NCBI GenBank assembly: GCA_964450865.1
Contig: CAYVHB010000017.1
Coordinates: forward strand, 1-64,000
Reading direction: 5' to 3'
DNA length: 64,000 bases
DNA from: CAYVHB01 sp964450865
Lineage (GTDB): Bacteria > Bacillota > Clostridia > Saccharofermentanales > UBA5734
Shown here: piece by piece, positions 26,728-35,411 of the stretch
Layout of the letters: the number at the start of each line of letters is the position of its first letter
Numbering within the stretch: the first letter of the stretch is position 1
Notes under the pieces: model-generated
Database searches by the model: none
Told to the model about the DNA's origin: nothing
Seen by the model: the letters and a program-made list of their open reading frames with translations, nothing else
Position numbers and translations under genes: made by a program

Positions 26728-27179
26728 GTGCTTTCTCCTTGGTATATTACTCAGATCAACCGGATCAAATCCCCGGTCAGAATCCCTGGCTCCACAGGCC
26801 CCAACGAAGCGAGGCGTTGCCGGGGGTGTACTGGTCAGGAATGACCAGGCGATGTCTGCACGGTGAGGAAGGGGTCATCCATCGGGTTCATGGTATTTAG
26901 CAGGGGGTTGTTCTGGTGCCGGCCTGCGCAGCCAAACGGTAGTGATGCGCCTGAACCGCTGTCATGCAGCCTTATGCTGGCAAATATCTATTATTTGGAT
27001 TATTATATCATCAACAGGATCTTAAAAAAACAGCGTATGATACGTTTGTCTGGCATAAAATGATTGAATGCGCCTGATTCAAATTCAATTATTGTTTTAT
27101 TGATGGCCTGCAGCCGGACAGGCCAATGGTTTCGTACCTGAATCCCTGATCGGAAATCGGCAGAAAGGAGTGATTGACC
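26728..27179. other. Spacer between divergent lacI-type gene and rtcB
   Basis: A 452-nt spacer without a credible gene. Its right half is AT-rich. It contains an 11-bp perfect palindrome, CGTATGATACG (27034-27044), that could be half of a regulatory site. No convincing -35/-10 pair was found. Confidence 0.5.
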
Positions 27180-28280
27180 ATGCAAGTGCTCGAGGGCAAG
27201 TATAATAACGCCAAGGTTTTTTCCGATACCCTTGAAGATGAAGCCAGGTCCCAGATTATCCGGCTTCTGAATCAGCCTTTTGTTGCCGGCAGTTGCATCC
27301 GCATCATGCCGGATGCCCATGCCGGCGCGGGCTGCACGATTGGGACAACCATGACCATTCATGACCGGGTGGTACCCAATCTGGTCGGCGTCGATATTGG
27401 CTGCGGCATGGAAACAGTTATTCTCGATACAGCCCGGCTCGAATTGCCGTTGCTTGATGCCCGGATTCACCAGCTGATTCCCTGCGGTTTTGCGATTCGC
27501 CAGCAGCCGCATCGCCTGGCTGCAGAAATTGATTTGCGCCAGCTGCGCTGCCATCGTATTATCAATGAGAAACGGGCTTTGTTAAGTGTCGGCACCCTGG
27601 GCGGCGGGAATCATTTCATCGAGGTCGACCGCGATGACCAGGGGCGATTGTACCTGGTTGTCCACAGTGGCAGCCGCAACCTTGGCAAGCAGGTGGCCGA
27701 GTATTACCAGCATGAAGCAGCCCGGCGCCTGGACGGGCGGGTTGAAGCTTCCCTGGCCTATTGCGAAGGCGATCTGCTGGCTGATTATCTGCATGATTGC
27801 GCGATTATCCAGCATTATGCGGACCTCAATCGCCGGGCAATCATGCAGGAGATCCTGCATGCGCTGCACCTGGTTGCCCAGGACCGCTGGACCACGATCC
27901 ACAATTATATTGATCTGGATGCCGGGATCCTGCGCAAAGGCGCCATTTCGGCCAAGGCTGGCGAGCGGATCCTGATTCCGATCAATATGCGTGATGGCAG
28001 CCTGGTCTGTATCGGCAAGGGCAATCCGGACTGGAACTATTCCGCACCGCATGGTGCCGGCCGTCTGATGAGCCGGGGCGAAGCCCGGCGCAGCATTTCG
28101 CTTGACGCTTACAAAAAGGCGATGACCGGGGTATTTTCCAGCACCGTCAGTCGCGAGACACTTGATGAGGCTCCGTTTGCCTATAAGCCGCTGGACGAGA
28201 TTGTCAGCAATATTGCCCAGACAGCCGAAATTGTCTGCCAGATCAGGCCTGTCTATAATTTTAAAGCAGCCGAAACCTGA
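27180..28280 (+). CDS. rtcB: RtcB family RNA ligase (short bacterial form)
   Basis: GTP- and Mn2+-dependent ligase that joins RNA ends with 2',3'-cyclic phosphate or 3'-phosphate to 5'-OH ends. It has 366 residues, the compact bacterial form rather than the roughly 480-residue archaeal/eukaryal type. Motifs are MPDAHAGAG, VGVDIGCGME (metal-binding Cys), LGGGNHFIEVDR (His and Asn), VHSGSRNLG, and PHGAGRLMSRGEA, where the His corresponds to the guanylated His of characterised RtcB. The ATG at 27180 follows AAGGAG with 9-nt spacing. An AlkZ-fold gene follows after about 50 nt. No archease or RtcA gene is visible. Confidence 0.95.
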   Translation: MQVLEGKYNNAKVFSDTLEDEARSQIIRLLNQPFVAGSCIRIMPDAHAGAGCTIGTTMTIHDRVVPNLVGVDIGCGMETVILDTARLELPLLDARIHQLIPCGFAIRQQPHRLAAEIDLRQLRCHRIINEKRALLSVGTLGGGNHFIEVDRDDQGRLYLVVHSGSRNLGKQVAEYYQHEAARRLDGRVEASLAYCEGDLLADYLHDCAIIQHYADLNRRAIMQEILHALHLVAQDRWTTIHNYIDLDAGILRKGAISAKAGERILIPINMRDGSLVCIGKGNPDWNYSAPHGAGRLMSRGEARRSISLDAYKKAMTGVFSSTVSRETLDEAPFAYKPLDEIVSNIAQTAEIVCQIRPVYNFKAAET

Positions 28281-28328
28281 TAAGCATGCACAAGCTGGAA
28301 AATGGGCGCCAGACAGGCGGTGAAACAT

Positions 28329-29615
28329 ATGCAGTTGCACGTTAACTGGTCAACGATTCTTGCCTACCGCTGGCAACAGCATCATCTGGATCGCAGAACG
28401 GCAAGGCAATCGGCCGGGACCGACACCGGGGAAACGGATTCCGGAGCGCCGGATCTGTTGCGCCTGGTTGCCGTCGGTGGGCTGAAAGACAGCACTGCCG
28501 GCCAGGCCGGCCTGTCTTTGTTTGCCCGCGGGGGCCAGAACCTGGCCAGTCAGCTGGAGGGGGCGCTGCATCATGATAAATCATTGCTGATGACCTGGAG
28601 TTTACGCGGTTCGCCCCTGATTTTCCCGGTTCGCGATGCCGCACTCTATACCCAGGCCCTGCTGCCGGAGACCGAGGACGACTGGCTGCATTTCCTGCCC
28701 GGTGTGATGCCGCTGCTGCCTGATCTCGAATATTCATTCCTCGAACTGCTCGAGCTGGCCCGGCCGGCGCTCGCCGATATCCTGCGCAGCCAGCCGCGGA
28801 TTAGCGGCAAGCCATTACTGGATCGTTTGCTGGCCGATGCCATCGCCCTGGAATTGCCCAATCGCCATTTGCGGGCCTGGCATTTACCTTCAGGGCTGGC
28901 GCCGGGCCAGACCACGGGCCAGGCGCTGGCATCCTTTCTCTTGCGCCCCCTGGCTCTTGAAGGGCGGATTTGCCTGGCTGAGCGTTCCGGCCGCCAGCCG
29001 CAATTTGCCGATCCGGCTGCCTGGATGCAGCAGCCGGACTGGGTGGCCAACCTGCAGGCCCGGCGGGCTGCAGCCCGGCCGGCTTTGATCCGCCGCTATC
29101 TTGCCGCTTATGGCCCGGCTACGCTTGCCGATCTGGCAGCCTGGACTGGTTTGCCGGAACACCTGCTGGCTGCTTCCTGGTCAGAGGTGCTGGGCGAATG
29201 TGTCCGGGTCGAGATCGAAGAAAACCGCAATGAACGCTATCTGCTGGCTGCTGACGCCGGACGGCTGCTGGCCAGTGCCGATTGTTCGCCGGCTGCACCG
29301 ATTGTATCCCTGCTGCCGGCCGGGGATCCCTATCTGCAGATGCCCGAACGGGATCGTCTCCTGCCCGATGTTCACTGGCGCCGCAGCGTCTGGCTGGCGG
29401 CCGGCAGTCCGGGTGTGATCTTGCAGTCGGGCCGGATCGTCGGTCTCTGGCGGCATCGGCAGCTGAAAACAACCTTGCGTGTCACGGTCCGCCTGCTTGA
29501 GCCCTATCAGGGCGATCGCCAGCTCCTGATGCAGGCTCTGACCGACCAGGTATTCGGCCTGACTGACTTCTGGTCCTTGCATCATGCAGAAATAGTCTGG
29601 GAAAAAACCGATTGA
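28329..29615 (+). CDS. AlkZ-like winged-helix protein lacking the catalytic QxQ motif
   Basis: A 428-residue protein of the winged-helix AlkZ/HTH_42 superfamily, whose active members excise alkylated or cross-linked bases from DNA. Support comes from the N-terminal NWSTILAYRWQQHHLDRR, the segment GLKDSTAGQAGLSLFARG aligning with the family's GLQAQxPxxAxLALWAR, and TWSLRGSPLIFPVRD aligning with the RGTxHLxPxxD segment. The catalytic Gln-x-Gln/Asp is replaced by Lys-Asp-Ser, so glycosylase activity is doubtful. The ATG at 28329 suits the family's start; an in-frame ATG at 28302 is possible. It lies just after rtcB and is probably co-transcribed. Confidence 0.75.
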   Translation: MQLHVNWSTILAYRWQQHHLDRRTARQSAGTDTGETDSGAPDLLRLVAVGGLKDSTAGQAGLSLFARGGQNLASQLEGALHHDKSLLMTWSLRGSPLIFPVRDAALYTQALLPETEDDWLHFLPGVMPLLPDLEYSFLELLELARPALADILRSQPRISGKPLLDRLLADAIALELPNRHLRAWHLPSGLAPGQTTGQALASFLLRPLALEGRICLAERSGRQPQFADPAAWMQQPDWVANLQARRAAARPALIRRYLAAYGPATLADLAAWTGLPEHLLAASWSEVLGECVRVEIEENRNERYLLAADAGRLLASADCSPAAPIVSLLPAGDPYLQMPERDRLLPDVHWRRSVWLAAGSPGVILQSGRIVGLWRHRQLKTTLRVTVRLLEPYQGDRQLLMQALTDQVFGLTDFWSLHHAEIVWEKTD

Positions 29616-29765
29616 ACGAAATTGCACATTGTTGCCAGCCGGGCGCCAGGTGGCACCGGGATGGCCATGGCTGCCAGCCAGCTGCCAGGCGCAGGATCAG
29701 CTGCCACTGTTCGCGCTGGCTGCTGATTCGTAGTATAATGGGCGTGTGTTTTCAATTCACCAGGG

Positions 29766-30806
29766 ATGGGGGTTGCTCATATCAAGAAGTCACAGGCTAA
29801 CCGGCTTTATTATTCGGCAATCCTGACGCTGATTCTGACGACACTGGCCGCCCTGGCGATCATGAGTGTTTTTCGCCGGCAACTGATCAACGAATTGCCC
29901 GATCTGGCCAGCTTGCCCGACCGGCGTTATCATTTTGTGCTGATAGCCGACCAGCTGGATTCCCCCTTCTGGCTGGAAGCCTACGCCGGGGCGCGCCAGG
30001 CTGCTTCCGAACTGGACGCAGTCGTGGAGCTGGTCGGCTCAGAGCACTTTTCGGCTGATCAGTCCCTGGAATACCTGGATATTGCAGCCGCGGCCCGGAT
30101 TGATGGTGTTGCAACCTGTGTGGTTGATACGACCAAAGCCGCTGCTGCCATCAACACCGTGGTTGCCCAGCATATTCCGGTTGTCACAATGGAATATGAT
30201 GCCACCGCCAGTGACCGCCAGTGCTTTGTGGGGGTAAACAGTTATGACCTGGGCCAGTCCTTTGGTGAGCAGCTGACCAGTCAGCTATCATCCGGGACGG
30301 TGGCGATCCTGGTCAGTGCCAATCCGGGCGACAGCAACATCTCCGAGAACCAGATTGTGGCCGGCCTGCGCGATTATCTGCAGGACTGGCCACAGATCAG
30401 CCTGATTCCGGTCGAAGTTGACCGGGACAGCGTCTTCAGTGCCGAGAATGTCATCCGCAGCCTGCTGATTGAACAGACAACACCCATTCAATATATTCTC
30501 AGCCTGAACGTCGAGGACACCCTGCGCTGCGTGGAGGTGCTCGTCGATTTTGGGCGTACCAGTGAAATCGGCATTGTCTGCTATCAGGAAAATTCCGATG
30601 TACTGGATTATGTCAAGAGCGGGATCGTGCAGGCCGTCCTGGCCAGCGACCCGTGGCAGATTGGTTATGACAGCATCAAGGCCCTGGCCGAGATCAAGGC
30701 TGATAATCGCACCAGCGACTATGTGCCGTCCCGCCTGGTGACCATTACACGGCAAAACGTCGACACCTATCTGCCGGCTGCGCAACAGCCGGCGCAAGAG
30801 CCATGA
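29766..30806 (+). CDS. Membrane-anchored sugar-binding sensor protein (XylFII-like)
   Basis: 346-residue type I periplasmic-binding-protein fold (residues about 55-340) tethered by one N-terminal membrane helix at about 17-37 with no lipobox Cys. It therefore faces outside and stays at the membrane. Family-like sequences are FVLIADQLDSPFWLEAYAGA at the ligand-cleft strand and ASDPWQIGYDSIKAL near the C-terminus. Its stop overlaps the kinase start by 4 nt, indicating translational coupling. In Clostridium beijerinckii, a xylose-binding protein (XylFII) activates the kinase LytS, which acts on YesN; the same order is seen here. The ligand is unknown. The ATG at 29766 has only a weak upstream CAGGG. 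A TATAAT lies at 29732-29737. Confidence 0.85.
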   Translation: MGVAHIKKSQANRLYYSAILTLILTTLAALAIMSVFRRQLINELPDLASLPDRRYHFVLIADQLDSPFWLEAYAGARQAASELDAVVELVGSEHFSADQSLEYLDIAAAARIDGVATCVVDTTKAAAAINTVVAQHIPVVTMEYDATASDRQCFVGVNSYDLGQSFGEQLTSQLSSGTVAILVSANPGDSNISENQIVAGLRDYLQDWPQISLIPVEVDRDSVFSAENVIRSLLIEQTTPIQYILSLNVEDTLRCVEVLVDFGRTSEIGIVCYQENSDVLDYVKSGIVQAVLASDPWQIGYDSIKALAEIKADNRTSDYVPSRLVTITRQNVDTYLPAAQQPAQEP

Positions 30807-32563
30807 CGCGGCCAGTCCAGCCAGTCCCGCCTGCTCAGTCCGGTCCGGATGCTGGCAACAGAACCGGACTGTCATGGTGGAGCAGGCTGATGAGTTGGCG
30901 CCGGGGCCGGGACAGCCGCGAGCTCCTGACACCTGGCGGCGGTCAGCCGCACCGCCTGATGAGCTGGCGTTTCTGGGGCAGTGACACGCTGTTCAAGCGG
31001 CTGCTCATTCCTTACCTGCTGACCAGTCTGCTGATTGGCGGTTCCACCCTGTACAATCTCATCTCAATCAATACCATTGTCAGCCGGATCAATGCCACCT
31101 ATCAGAGCAACGCCGACCTGTTCCTGCTCGGCCAGACGCTCGGTGAGGTCCAGACCCACACGGAAAGCTACCTCTCGACCCGCAGCTCAACCGCCCTGGA
31201 GAATTATTACCGGGCTTCAGCCAGCCTGCTGACGGCTTCGGGCAGCCTGAATGAACGGATTGTCGACTCGGAAAGCGGCTTGCTGCAGCGCAATATCAGG
31301 CGGCTGATTTCGACTTATCTCGAACTGACCGAGCAGGCGGTTGCAGCTAAACGCGGCCGGGATGTCGTGGCCTATACCGGCTATTTCGACCGCTCTCGAA
31401 CCGTTTTTGGCTATATCCGCCAGTATACGGACCGCCTCAACAGCTTGCAGTTTGAACTGAATTACCGCCATTATCAGGGCATGGGCCGGCTGCTGGATAA
31501 AACCCAGATCCTGGATGTCCTGATCCTGGTTATCATTCTGACCATCAATCTGCTGATCGTCATGCTGACAGCCTTACGCATCACCAGGCCGATCACGGCC
31601 CTGGCCCGCTCGGCCGAAGCGGTAGCCGGCGGCAATCTGGCTGTTGATCCGATAGCAATCGAATCACATGATGAGGTCAACGTGCTGGCCCAGGCCTTCA
31701 ATACCATGATTGTCAGCCTGCGCGCCTATGTTGAGCAGATCCGGGTCAATCTGGCCCGGGAAACGGCCCAGAAGGAACGGGACCTGCGCATGCAGAATTT
31801 TCTCCAGGAGGCCCGGTTCAAAAATCTCCAGGCCCAGATCAATCCGCACTTCCTGTTTAATTCATTAAATGCCGGGGCCCAGATGGCTATGATGGAGGGC
31901 TCCGACCGGACTTCGGAATTCATCGAACATGTCGCCGATTTTTATCGCTACAACATCAATCTTTTTGATCAGGATGTAGCCCTGGCACAGGAAGTCAAAA
32001 TGGTTGATGACTACATCTATATCCAGAAGGTCCGGTTCGCGGACCGGATCAGCTATGAGAGCGATATCGATCCGGCCTGCCTGACCGTGCGTGTGCCCGG
32101 CCTGATCCTGCAGCCGATTGTTGAGAATGCCTTCGCCCATGGGTTACGGGATGTCGAAGAAGGCGGGCTGATTTGCGTCCGGATCAGTGATCAGGGCGAT
32201 CATGTGACTGTTCGCATCCATGATAATGGTAAAGGGATGCCGCCCGGCAAAATAGCCCGGATCCTGGAGCGCGGCGCCATCCTGGAACCGGCCGATGCCA
32301 CGATGGTCTGGCTTGATCCGGATGAGAAGCCAGGCCCGGATGACTGGCCGGGTCAGCAGGAGCAGCCAGAAGAACAGCCATTTGCCAGCCGCGAAACCCG
32401 GCCGGGTGCCGGGATCGGCCTGACCAATGTGATCGGCCGGCTGCGCCTTTATTATCATCGCAATGATGTAGTCAGCATCAGCAGCGGCCTGACTGGCCAG
32501 GGCACGGAATTCATTTTGCGCTTGCCCAAAAATATACCGGCCCGACCGGATGCGGAGGCCTGA
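30803..32563 (+). CDS. Sensor histidine kinase, LytS/YesM family
   Basis: 586-residue kinase. The unusually long N-terminal cytoplasmic stretch (about 65 residues) contains two similar LMSWR segments, at about 29-33 and 52-56. Then come a membrane helix at about 67-88, an extracytoplasmic helical domain (about 90-232), a second helix at about 235-257, HAMP (about 258-310) and a coiled coil. The His-kinase motif QINPHFLFNSLN lies near 345-356, and the ATPase domain shows LILQPIVENAFAHG, IHDNGKGMP and GIGLTNVIGRL. A Pro/Glu-rich insertion lies between the last two motifs. It is coupled to the sensor gene before it and separated by 2 nt from the response regulator after it. Confidence 0.93.
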   Translation: MTRPVQPVPPAQSGPDAGNRTGLSWWSRLMSWRRGRDSRELLTPGGGQPHRLMSWRFWGSDTLFKRLLIPYLLTSLLIGGSTLYNLISINTIVSRINATYQSNADLFLLGQTLGEVQTHTESYLSTRSSTALENYYRASASLLTASGSLNERIVDSESGLLQRNIRRLISTYLELTEQAVAAKRGRDVVAYTGYFDRSRTVFGYIRQYTDRLNSLQFELNYRHYQGMGRLLDKTQILDVLILVIILTINLLIVMLTALRITRPITALARSAEAVAGGNLAVDPIAIESHDEVNVLAQAFNTMIVSLRAYVEQIRVNLARETAQKERDLRMQNFLQEARFKNLQAQINPHFLFNSLNAGAQMAMMEGSDRTSEFIEHVADFYRYNINLFDQDVALAQEVKMVDDYIYIQKVRFADRISYESDIDPACLTVRVPGLILQPIVENAFAHGLRDVEEGGLICVRISDQGDHVTVRIHDNGKGMPPGKIARILERGAILEPADATMVWLDPDEKPGPDDWPGQQEQPEEQPFASRETRPGAGIGLTNVIGRLRLYYHRNDVVSISSGLTGQGTEFILRLPKNIPARPDAEA

Positions 32564-32565
32564 AC

Positions 32566-34155
32566 ATGTATCGCATACTCCTCGCTGATGATGAAAAGAT
32601 TATGATTGATTCCTTGCAGTTCATTATCAAGAATCAGTACGGTGAACAGTGCCAGGTTGTCACCGCCCGCTCTGGCCGGGAAGCGATTACCCAGGCTGAG
32701 CTGTATCGTCCGGACATTGCGGTCATGGATATCAATATGCCGGGGGTCAATGGCATTGAAGCCATCAAGTCAATCCGGGGCATAACCCCGGGTACGCAGT
32801 TCATCCTGCTGACCGCTTTCGATAAATTTGATTATGCCAAGCAGGCGATCAATCTGGGTGTCCTGGAATACCTGATGAAACCAGTCAACCGCAAACGGAT
32901 GATTGAAACCCTGGATCTGGCGATTTCGCTGGTCGATGCATCGCGTCAGCGCCGCGTGACCGAACTGGCCATGAAAGAGAAGCTGGAAAATGTCCGGTCC
33001 ATTCTTGAAACCGGCTTTTTCTATACGATCCTGATGGCTGGTGACCAGCAAGCCGAGACCGGACGCTATCTGGAGCTCCTGGACCTGCCTGGTCCGCATG
33101 GCCTGATGATGACGCTGGAATTTGGCGAACAGACGACTGATGGTACGCTGAATAACCGCATCGGCAGCCATGTCCGCCTGAATCGCGATTTCCAGACCCT
33201 GCGTGAGCTGCTTCGTTCCCAGGTGACTTGCCTGGTCGGCCCGCTGATCCTGAACCGCATTGTGATCTTCCTGCCGGTTGAAGTTGAATTGAGCAGTGCG
33301 CAGTATGTCCAGGCCCCTGAACTGGCCCGGCAGATCTATGACCAGGTCAAGGCTGAGACCGATTCCGATCTGCGGATGGGCATCAGCAAGCCGATCGAAT
33401 CGATTGCGCAGTTACATGAGGCTTATCAGCAATCAATCCTGGCTTTGCACCAGACGCCCCGGGCCGACATCTGTTTCTTCGCTGAACGCCTGTCGGCTGC
33501 ACCGCTCGATTCAGACCAGCGGACAGAATGGCTGGAAGACCATTTCCTGAAGGCCATCCGCAATGGCGACGCTGATCTGGCGATCCAGTATTTCAGTCAG
33601 CTGCTCAAGCTGCCGGATCTGGCAGCGGCGGCTGATTTTGAGCAAATCCAGGCCCGGGTCATCGAATGGCTGGTCCTGGCCAGCCGGCAGGTCAGCAGCC
33701 AGGGCAATGGTACTGGCAGCCCGGCCGCGCTGGCCGATTTCAAGACCTTGCTGGCCGCCCGTGATCCGGGTGCCTTGCGTCAATATGCGATTGACCGGAT
33801 CTGGGAGCTGACGTCCCAGAAGGCGGGGACGCGCGACCGCCCGGTCAGTGATCTGATCGCCCAGGCCCTGGCCATTATTGACCAACAATATGCCCGCGAT
33901 ATTTCCCTGGAATCCATTGCTGAAACGATCGCCCTGAGTCCACCCTATTTTAGCCGTCTCTTCAGCAGCCAGGTTGGCAAAACATTTATTGATTATCTGA
34001 CCGAACTGCGCATGAACAAAGCCTGCCAGCTGCTTCGTACCTCCGGCTTGTCGATCAAGGAAATATGTTCCCAGGTTGGCTATGCCGATCCCAATTATTT
34101 CAGCCGGATCTTCAAGAAAATCATTGGCCAGACACCGACGGAATATCGGGTTTGA
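32566..34155 (+). CDS. YesN-type response regulator, receiver plus AraC HTH
   Basis: 529 residues. The receiver domain (1-120) has the acidic pair LLADDE, phosphoacceptor Asp55 in VMDINMPG, Thr in LLTAFDKFD and Lys in MKPVN. A long middle region (about 140-410) is typical of YesN regulators. The C-terminal AraC domain (about 425-529) has two helix-turn-helices, including DISLESIAETIALSPPYFSR and the ending YADPNYFSRIFKKIIGQTP. It is the cognate regulator of the preceding kinase. Likely targets are the downstream sugar-binding gene and transport genes lost in the assembly gaps or elsewhere. Confidence 0.94.
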   Translation: MYRILLADDEKIMIDSLQFIIKNQYGEQCQVVTARSGREAITQAELYRPDIAVMDINMPGVNGIEAIKSIRGITPGTQFILLTAFDKFDYAKQAINLGVLEYLMKPVNRKRMIETLDLAISLVDASRQRRVTELAMKEKLENVRSILETGFFYTILMAGDQQAETGRYLELLDLPGPHGLMMTLEFGEQTTDGTLNNRIGSHVRLNRDFQTLRELLRSQVTCLVGPLILNRIVIFLPVEVELSSAQYVQAPELARQIYDQVKAETDSDLRMGISKPIESIAQLHEAYQQSILALHQTPRADICFFAERLSAAPLDSDQRTEWLEDHFLKAIRNGDADLAIQYFSQLLKLPDLAAAADFEQIQARVIEWLVLASRQVSSQGNGTGSPAALADFKTLLAARDPGALRQYAIDRIWELTSQKAGTRDRPVSDLIAQALAIIDQQYARDISLESIAETIALSPPYFSRLFSSQVGKTFIDYLTELRMNKACQLLRTSGLSIKEICSQVGYADPNYFSRIFKKIIGQTPTEYRV

Positions 34156-34199
34156 ACCGGCGACTGCCAGGCAGTTCCGGTGGGGGAGGTGAAGAACGG

Positions 34200-34298
34200 G
34201 TGAATCGGCCGCAACAGCGCGAACCGTCATACCAGCGGGAAACATCATACCGGCGGGAAACGTCATACCAGCGCGACCAGTCAGACCAGAGCAATCAG
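34200..34298 (+). CDS. N-terminal fragment of a gene cut by an assembly gap; hexapeptide repeats
   Basis: A GTG at 34200 follows GGGGGAGG (34182-34189) with 10-nt spacing, 44 nt after the response-regulator stop. The 33 visible codons give a hydrophilic chain that becomes a hexapeptide repeat (SYQRET, SYRRET, SYQRDQ, SDQSNQ) and then runs into the 100-N gap. It may be the beginning of the sugar-binding protein resumed at 34399, but the gap length is unknown and the link is inference. Confidence 0.5.
34227..34298 (+). repeat. 18-bp tandem repeat ending at the assembly gap
   Basis: Four consecutive 18-bp units (34227-34244, 34245-34262, 34263-34280, 34281-34298) with increasing divergence. The last unit ends exactly at the gap, which suggests that the repeat continues and broke the assembly. 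Confidence 0.9.
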
Positions 34299-34398
34299 NN
34301 NNNNNNNNNNNNNNNNNNNNNNNNNNNNNNNNNNNNNNNNNNNNNNNNNNNNNNNNNNNNNNNNNNNNNNNNNNNNNNNNNNNNNNNNNNNNNNNNNN
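34299..34398. other. Assembly gap (100 N)
   Basis: Scaffold gap of nominal size inside or beside the sugar-binding gene. The flanks show no overlap. Confidence 0.95.
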
Positions 34399-35313
34399 CG
34401 CTGGGAAAGTGACCGCAATATTTTCGTGGCAACGGTCAACAGCCTCAAGGGACAGGTTATTGTCCAGAATGCCAACAGCGATGCCACGGAGCAGGAAAAT
34501 CAGATCCGTTACCTGATTGAAAAGGCGGTCGATGTGCTGGTTATTGTGGCAATTGATGAAGTCCGTCTGCGCGATGAGGTCAGCCTGGCCAGGGAAAAGG
34601 GTATCCGGGTGATCGCCTATGACCGCATGATCCATCAAAGCGCAATCGACCTGTATATATCATTTGATAATACAGCTGTCGGCCAGCTGATGGCCACAAC
34701 GATGACCCGGCTCTACCCGCAGGGACGCTTTATCATCATGAATGGGGCCAGTACTGACAATAATTCCCGTCTCCTGCGCCAGGGTATCCAGGCTGTCCTG
34801 GACGCCCATCCGGATTGCCAGGTCATCGCCGAGACTTCGGCCGTCAATTGGAGCGCTGACGATGCCTTTACCAAGTTTCGCGCCTTGCTGGCCGGGCAGT
34901 CTGATGTCGATGGCATTTTCTGCAGCAATGATGCCTTGGCTGGAGCTGCCGTACGAGCCCTGGCACTGTATAAAAAGGCCGGCAAGGTGGCCGTGACCGG
35001 CCAGGATGCTGACCTTGATGCCTGTCAGCGGATTGTGGAGGGCACCCAGCTGATGACAGTCTATAAGCCCATCGACCGCATGGCCCGGGCTGCCGCTGAG
35101 GCGGCAATCGCCCTGGCCCATGGCCAGACCCCCCTGGCCAGTGATACAATCACCATCGATAGCCAGGAAATTCCCTATTATCGGATATCGCCGGAAGCCG
35201 TTACCCGGGATAATATGATTGAGGTCATCGTTAACAGCGGTTTTCATGACCTCAAGGATATCTATCGCAATGTTCCCAGGGAGCAATGGCCCACTCAATT
35301 CGCCACCCGCTGA
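34399..35313 (+). CDS. D-xylose-binding-protein-like (XylF family), 5' end in gap
   Basis: 304 residues of a periplasmic sugar-binding protein. The sequence opens inside the fold with RWESDRNIFVATVNSLKG, which corresponds to the first helix of XylF after the RW ligand-binding positions. Further family-like segments are IEKAVDVLVIVAIDE, IRVIAYDRMI, FCSNDALAGAAVRAL and VAVTGQDADLDACQRI (ligand-contacting Asp). The signal sequence is missing in the gap. Position after the sensor/kinase/regulator trio matches the xylFII-lytS-yesN-xylF order of solventogenic clostridia, but no ABC ATPase or permease follows. Whether it delivers sugar to a distant transporter or acts as a second sensor is open. Confidence 0.88.
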   Translation, partial: RWESDRNIFVATVNSLKGQVIVQNANSDATEQENQIRYLIEKAVDVLVIVAIDEVRLRDEVSLAREKGIRVIAYDRMIHQSAIDLYISFDNTAVGQLMATTMTRLYPQGRFIIMNGASTDNNSRLLRQGIQAVLDAHPDCQVIAETSAVNWSADDAFTKFRALLAGQSDVDGIFCSNDALAGAAVRALALYKKAGKVAVTGQDADLDACQRIVEGTQLMTVYKPIDRMARAAAEAAIALAHGQTPLASDTITIDSQEIPYYRISPEAVTRDNMIEVIVNSGFHDLKDIYRNVPREQWPTQFATR

Positions 35314-35411
35314 ACCCGCACCCGCTGACACATTGGATTTGATCGACCTGCCATCCACCAAGCTGTAATCTGTGTAAAAATAATCGTTATTCCGAACAGG
35401 AGGACATCCGA

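Noticed and set aside
26863..27063. 66-codon open frame in the lacI/rtcB spacer
   Set aside because: No ribosome-binding site, atypical composition and no family features.
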